This document shows, one piece after another, positions 12,301 to 15,277 of a DNA stretch of 15,277 bases. How positions within the stretch are numbered: the first letter of the stretch is position 1; every line of letters starts with the position of its first letter. This DNA is from a bacterium. GTDB lineage: Bacteria > Patescibacteriota > Saccharimonadia > UBA4664. A program made the position numbers and the translations under genes. The notes below the pieces were generated by a model. It was given only the letters and a program-made list of their open reading frames with translations, ran no database searches and was not told the origin of the DNA. The DNA lies in NCBI GenBank assembly GCA_027449805.1, contig DAIDKY010000004.1, positions 10,789 to 26,065 on the forward strand, written 5' to 3'.

Positions 12301-13018
12301 AGCCGGCGGCGGTAAAAGCACGCAGAACAGTCTCCTCATCTCCGAGATCAAAGACGGCGTCGTCATTATGCGCGACGGCAGCTTGCGTGGTGTTATTCTA
12401 GGCTCGGCCATCAACTTCGACCTAATGAGCCCACAGGAGCAAGACTCGGTCGAGTTCTCCTACCAAGGCTTTCTAAACTCGCTGCACTTCCCTATCCAAA
12501 TCGTCATTAAGAGCCAGAAGATCGACCTCGATCCCTATATTGAGAAGCTCAAGACCAAACGCAACGATCAAAGCAATGAGCTCTTGGGGCTGCTTATGGA
12601 CGACTACATCGCCAACATCACGGCTCTAGTCGACGAGGTCAACATTATGGACAAGCAATTCTACATCGTAGTGCCGTATATCCCGCCGTTGACCGCGGCC
12701 AAAGGCAGCAACCTAATTACCAAACTGCAGGCGGCCTTCGAGAGTACGCCTCAGATCACCGTGAACGAGGAAGACTTTAAGAAATATAAGACCGAGCTGG
12801 CTCAGCGGATGCAGCTCGTTTCGGGCGGTCTGACCCAGATCGGTATCCGTGCCATTGCCCTCAACACCCAGGAACTGATCGACCTCTACTACAGCGCCTA
12901 CAACCCCGATGTTGCGATTAACGAGAAGCTGATCGACGCGTCGCAGCTGCAAACACCGGTCGTAACCAAAGGCGACGGCAGCGCCCCGCGCGGACCGTTA
13001 CCAGGAGCACCGATATAA
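12248..13018 (+). CDS. TraC-like protein resembling the N-terminal domain of VirB4-family ATPases
   Basis: A 256-residue soluble protein from the ATG at 12248 (263 from a GTG at 12227; both lack a Shine-Dalgarno sequence). The first ~25 residues are Pro/Gln/Gly-rich and probably flexible. The body contains the segment GVVIMRDGSLRGVILGSAIN and then FDLMSPQEQDSVEFSYQGFL with FPIQIVIKSQKIDL, the pattern of the N-terminal TraC/VirB4 domain that binds the membrane platform. There is no Walker A or Walker B motif, so it is not an ATPase by itself. It ends in a Pro/Gly-rich tail. It overlaps the PrgI gene by 53 bp and the VirB4 gene by 1 bp (TAATG), so the three are almost certainly co-expressed. 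Inference: it pairs with VirB4 as a separate adaptor. Confidence 0.75.
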   Translation: MAVPAQVPQSKTNQPPAKAGGGKSTQNSLLISEIKDGVVIMRDGSLRGVILGSAINFDLMSPQEQDSVEFSYQGFLNSLHFPIQIVIKSQKIDLDPYIEKLKTKRNDQSNELLGLLMDDYIANITALVDEVNIMDKQFYIVVPYIPPLTAAKGSNLITKLQAAFESTPQITVNEEDFKKYKTELAQRMQLVSGGLTQIGIRAIALNTQELIDLYYSAYNPDVAINEKLIDASQLQTPVVTKGDGSAPRGPLPGAPI

Positions 13019-14922
13019 TGGCTATCTTCAATAAAAAGCCGACGAACGACCCGATCGCTCTAGCCGCCCAACAGCGCGCCCAGGAGGAGCAAGAGGCCGC
13101 CACAATCTATCGCCAGGGTGTGGTGACGATGCGCGACCTGATCGCGCCGCCGTCGTTGGAGATCGAGAGCGGTTATATTCGCATCGGCAGCCGTTACGCA
13201 AAGACGATCTACGTCTATGGATACCCGCGCCAAGTCTTTACCGGTTGGCTGTCACCGATAATCAACCTCGATGAGGTCATCGATATCTCGCTCAACATCG
13301 AGCCGGTCGAGAGCCGCGTTGTTTTGGAGAACCTACGCAAAAAAGTGGGGCAGCTCGAAGCCGACTACACTATTAACCAAGAGAAGGGCAAGGTGCGCGA
13401 CCCAGGGCTCGAGGCGGCAATTCAAGACGCCGAGGAGCTGCGCGACAAGCTGCAAGTAGGGGAGGAGCGTTTCTTCCGTTTCGGCCTGTATTTAACGATG
13501 TACGCCAGCTCGATCGAGGAGCTAACCCAGGTGGGACGAAAGATCGAAGGCATCTTTGGCCAGTCGCTCATCTACACCAAGCCGGCCACCCTCCAGATGG
13601 AACAGGCTTTTAATTCGACCTTGCCGCTGGCCAGCGACATGCTCCAAATCAGCCGCAATATGAACACCGGTTCACTAGGAACCAGCTTCCCCTTTACCTC
13701 GGCCGAGCTGAGCCGCAACGAGGGTGTGCTCTACGGGCTCAACCGCCACAACAACGGTCTGGTTCTATTCGATCGCTTTAGCCTGGAGAACGCCAATATG
13801 GTCGTCTTCGCCAAGTCCGGTGCCGGTAAGTCGTTCGCGATTAAACTCGAGGCGCTGCGTTCTCTGATGCTCGGTACCGAGGTAATCGTCATCGACCCCG
13901 AAGACGAGTACAAGACGCTATCTGATGCCGTGGACGGGTCGTATCTACGCCTGAGCCTTGGTTCAAGTACCCGTATTAATCCCTTCGACCTGCCACGCGT
14001 ACTCGACAGCGACGACGCCGACAACGCCCTGCGCGCTAATATCATTACCCTGCACGGCCTCCTGCGCCTGATGCTCGGCGGCGCTACTGTTCAGACCAGC
14101 ACCGGAGCTACCCTGAGCGCACCGCTGACCCCGGCCGAAGACGCCGACCTCGACGTCGCCATTATCAACACCTATGCTCGCGCCGGTATTACCAACGACC
14201 CGCTGACGCACTCGGCTACCCCGCCGACGATGATCGACCTCTACAACACCCTTGTCAGTATGACCGGCAACGGCCCGTCGTTGGCGCAACGCCTGCGCAA
14301 GTACACCTCTGGCACCTTTGCCGGCATCTTTAGCGAGCAGAGCAACGTGGAGCTCGACAACCCGTTCTTAGTCTTTAATATCCGCGACCTGGAGGACGAG
14401 TTGCGTCCCGTAGGGATGTATATCGTCCTGAACTACATCTGGAACAAGGTAAAAAGTGACAAACGCAAGCGCATCCTGGTCGTCGATGAGGCCTGGCAGC
14501 TTATGAAGTACGATGACTCGGCCAGCTTCATGTTCTCGCTGGCCAAACGAGCTCGCAAGTACTTCCTCGGCCTCACCACCATTAGCCAGGACGTGGAAGA
14601 CTTCCTAAGTAATAAAATGGGCCGTGCCGTGGTAGCCAACTCATCGCTGCAACTGCTTCTAAAACAGGCGCCGAGCGCCGTCGATATTGTGGCCGAAACC
14701 TTTAAGCTAACTCAAGAAGAGAAGGCCAGACTGAGCCAGTTCCCAGTCGGCGAGGGGCTCTTCTTTGCCGGATTGAACCACGTTATAATTCGCATCTTGG
14801 CCTCGCAGACAGAGGCCCAGTTGATCAGCACCAACCCACAAGCCGCCGCCGACGCTCAAGCCGCTCAGGCCGCCTCCGCGGCCGGCCAGATAACCGCTCC
14901 GGTTGAGGAGCCCGTCCAGTAG
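13018..14922 (+). CDS. virB4: VirB4-family ATPase of a type IV secretion-like system
   Basis: A 634-residue ATPase that powers pilus assembly or substrate transfer from the cytoplasmic side of the inner membrane. The N-terminal domain (~1-240) includes SGYIRIGSRYAKTIYVYGYP and GWLSPIINLDEVIDISLNIE, typical of VirB4. The P-loop is at 264-273, FAKSGAGKSF, with catalytic K271 and S272. IDPEDEY follows as in the family. Walker B is at about 486-493, ILVVDEAW, with D490 and E491. GLTTISQDVEDFL and LLLKQAPSAVDIV correspond to conserved downstream motifs, and a low-complexity Ala/Gln tail closes the protein. Length is at the short end of VirB4 proteins. AGGAG lies about 10 nt before the ATG, whose A is also the last base of the previous stop. 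All key residues are present, so it should be active. Confidence 0.94.
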   Translation: MAIFNKKPTNDPIALAAQQRAQEEQEAATIYRQGVVTMRDLIAPPSLEIESGYIRIGSRYAKTIYVYGYPRQVFTGWLSPIINLDEVIDISLNIEPVESRVVLENLRKKVGQLEADYTINQEKGKVRDPGLEAAIQDAEELRDKLQVGEERFFRFGLYLTMYASSIEELTQVGRKIEGIFGQSLIYTKPATLQMEQAFNSTLPLASDMLQISRNMNTGSLGTSFPFTSAELSRNEGVLYGLNRHNNGLVLFDRFSLENANMVVFAKSGAGKSFAIKLEALRSLMLGTEVIVIDPEDEYKTLSDAVDGSYLRLSLGSSTRINPFDLPRVLDSDDADNALRANIITLHGLLRLMLGGATVQTSTGATLSAPLTPAEDADLDVAIINTYARAGITNDPLTHSATPPTMIDLYNTLVSMTGNGPSLAQRLRKYTSGTFAGIFSEQSNVELDNPFLVFNIRDLEDELRPVGMYIVLNYIWNKVKSDKRKRILVVDEAWQLMKYDDSASFMFSLAKRARKYFLGLTTISQDVEDFLSNKMGRAVVANSSLQLLLKQAPSAVDIVAETFKLTQEEKARLSQFPVGEGLFFAGLNHVIIRILASQTEAQLISTNPQAAADAQAAQAASAAGQITAPVEEPVQ

Positions 14923-14946
14923 CCATGCCGGAGGACGTCAAGACAG

Positions 14947-15277
14947 ATGACGGGCTCGAAGAAGGGATTGAGTCATGGTTATTGGCGAATTTGCGGAGAT
15001 ACATCACCCTTTGACGCATCATGGACCGCGGCTATGGATCGAATTGTTAAAACCTTTCGCACCCAGCAGCGCTTTGACGGACCAGGCCCATATTACTTTG
15101 AGCGGCCGGCACCAAAAGTGCGTCATCCGATTCCCCCATCGGCCTACGGACCCGCGGGCAAGCCCTGCGGCCTGATTTTTACCCGCTTCCGGCCTTCAGA
15201 CGATGCCGTTACCTATCCGCTGCATATTCCGGATAACCTGTTCGCGGTGGTAAGTTTGCGGCAACTTGCGGAAATGC
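14947..15277 (+). CDS. Unidentified gene, 5' part only (runs off the window)
   Basis: A frame with no stop from the end of virB4 to the window edge. The first ATG is at 14947 (preceded by GGAGG about 12 nt upstream); another in-frame ATG is at 15034. The product from 15034 begins MDRIVKTFRTQQRFDGPGPY and goes on with proline-rich sequence (HPIPPSAYGPAGKPCG), then LIFTRFRPSDDAVTYPLHIP. No signal peptide, membrane helix or known motif is seen in the visible part. A competing 29-codon frame starts at 14925 just after the virB4 stop (MPEDVKTDDGLEEGIESWLL and on, stop at 15012-15014); it looks more like ordinary protein than the same stretch of the long frame, so a frameshift near 15000 is possible. 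Position after virB4 suggests co-transcription. I cannot name a family. Confidence 0.45.
   Translation, partial: MTGSKKGLSHGYWRICGDTSPFDASWTAAMDRIVKTFRTQQRFDGPGPYYFERPAPKVRHPIPPSAYGPAGKPCGLIFTRFRPSDDAVTYPLHIPDNLFAVVSLRQLAEM

Noticed and set aside
14975..15175. 66-codon plus-strand ORF near the window end
   Set aside because: Histidine- and proline-rich composition, no ribosome-binding site, and it competes with the longer frame that is open to the edge.

Overview
The window looks like a chromosomal segment from a Candidate Phyla Radiation (Patescibacteria) bacterium, most likely Candidatus Saccharibacteria (TM7). The reasons are the combination seen here: a run of very small paralogous TrbC/VirB2-like proteins, long VirB6-like polytopic proteins with big soluble tails, a PrgI-domain protein, a separate TraC-like protein and a VirB4 ATPase, with no conjugative relaxase or coupling protein in view. 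Gene spacing is tight and UGA is used as a stop, which argues against Gracilibacteria/SR1. The taxon is an inference from gene content; no marker gene such as rRNA is present.

Layout. Positions 1-1164 hold the 3' end of valS and an overlapping membrane-anchored repeat protein. Positions 1165-2536 are a tRNA and terminator block: tRNA-Arg(GCG) and tRNA-Ser(CGA) on the minus strand, a minus-strand two-pass membrane protein with a proline-rich N terminus, tRNA-Ser(TGA) on plus and tRNA-Ser(GCT) on minus. All three serine tRNAs carry encoded CCA ends, and the tRNA ends are insulated by bidirectional hairpin terminators. Positions 2537-3752 carry comF (minus) and an Hsp20 small heat-shock protein (plus), diverging from a short shared region.

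From 3867 to the end the window is a type IV secretion-like locus with two arms. The minus arm (6053 down to 3867) is a near-gapless array of six VirB2/TrbC-like pilin-type proteins. The plus arm (6133 onward) has two tandem VirB6/TrbL-like proteins (829 and 886 residues), a PrgI-domain protein, a TraC-like protein, the VirB4 ATPase and an unidentified gene cut by the window edge. The two arms diverge from a 79-bp region containing a strong sigma70-type promoter for the plus arm and an extended -10 for the minus arm. Together they would form an envelope-spanning machine: VirB4 supplies energy, VirB6 and PrgI proteins form the inner-membrane channel platform, and the VirB2-like proteins form a pilus or channel lining. 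In these reduced epibionts such a machine is plausibly used for host contact, DNA uptake or effector delivery, but the sequence does not say which.

The most notable points are a previously unmarked 14-codon leader ORF (8670-8714) whose stop overlaps the start of the second VirB6-like gene and which spans a hairpin over that start, start codons that sit a few bases after -10-like hexamers and lack Shine-Dalgarno sequences (possible leaderless mRNAs), a different base composition in the second VirB6-like gene, a conserved cysteine pair in five of the six pilin-like proteins, and an unusual tRNA-Arg with a genomically encoded GCG anticodon.
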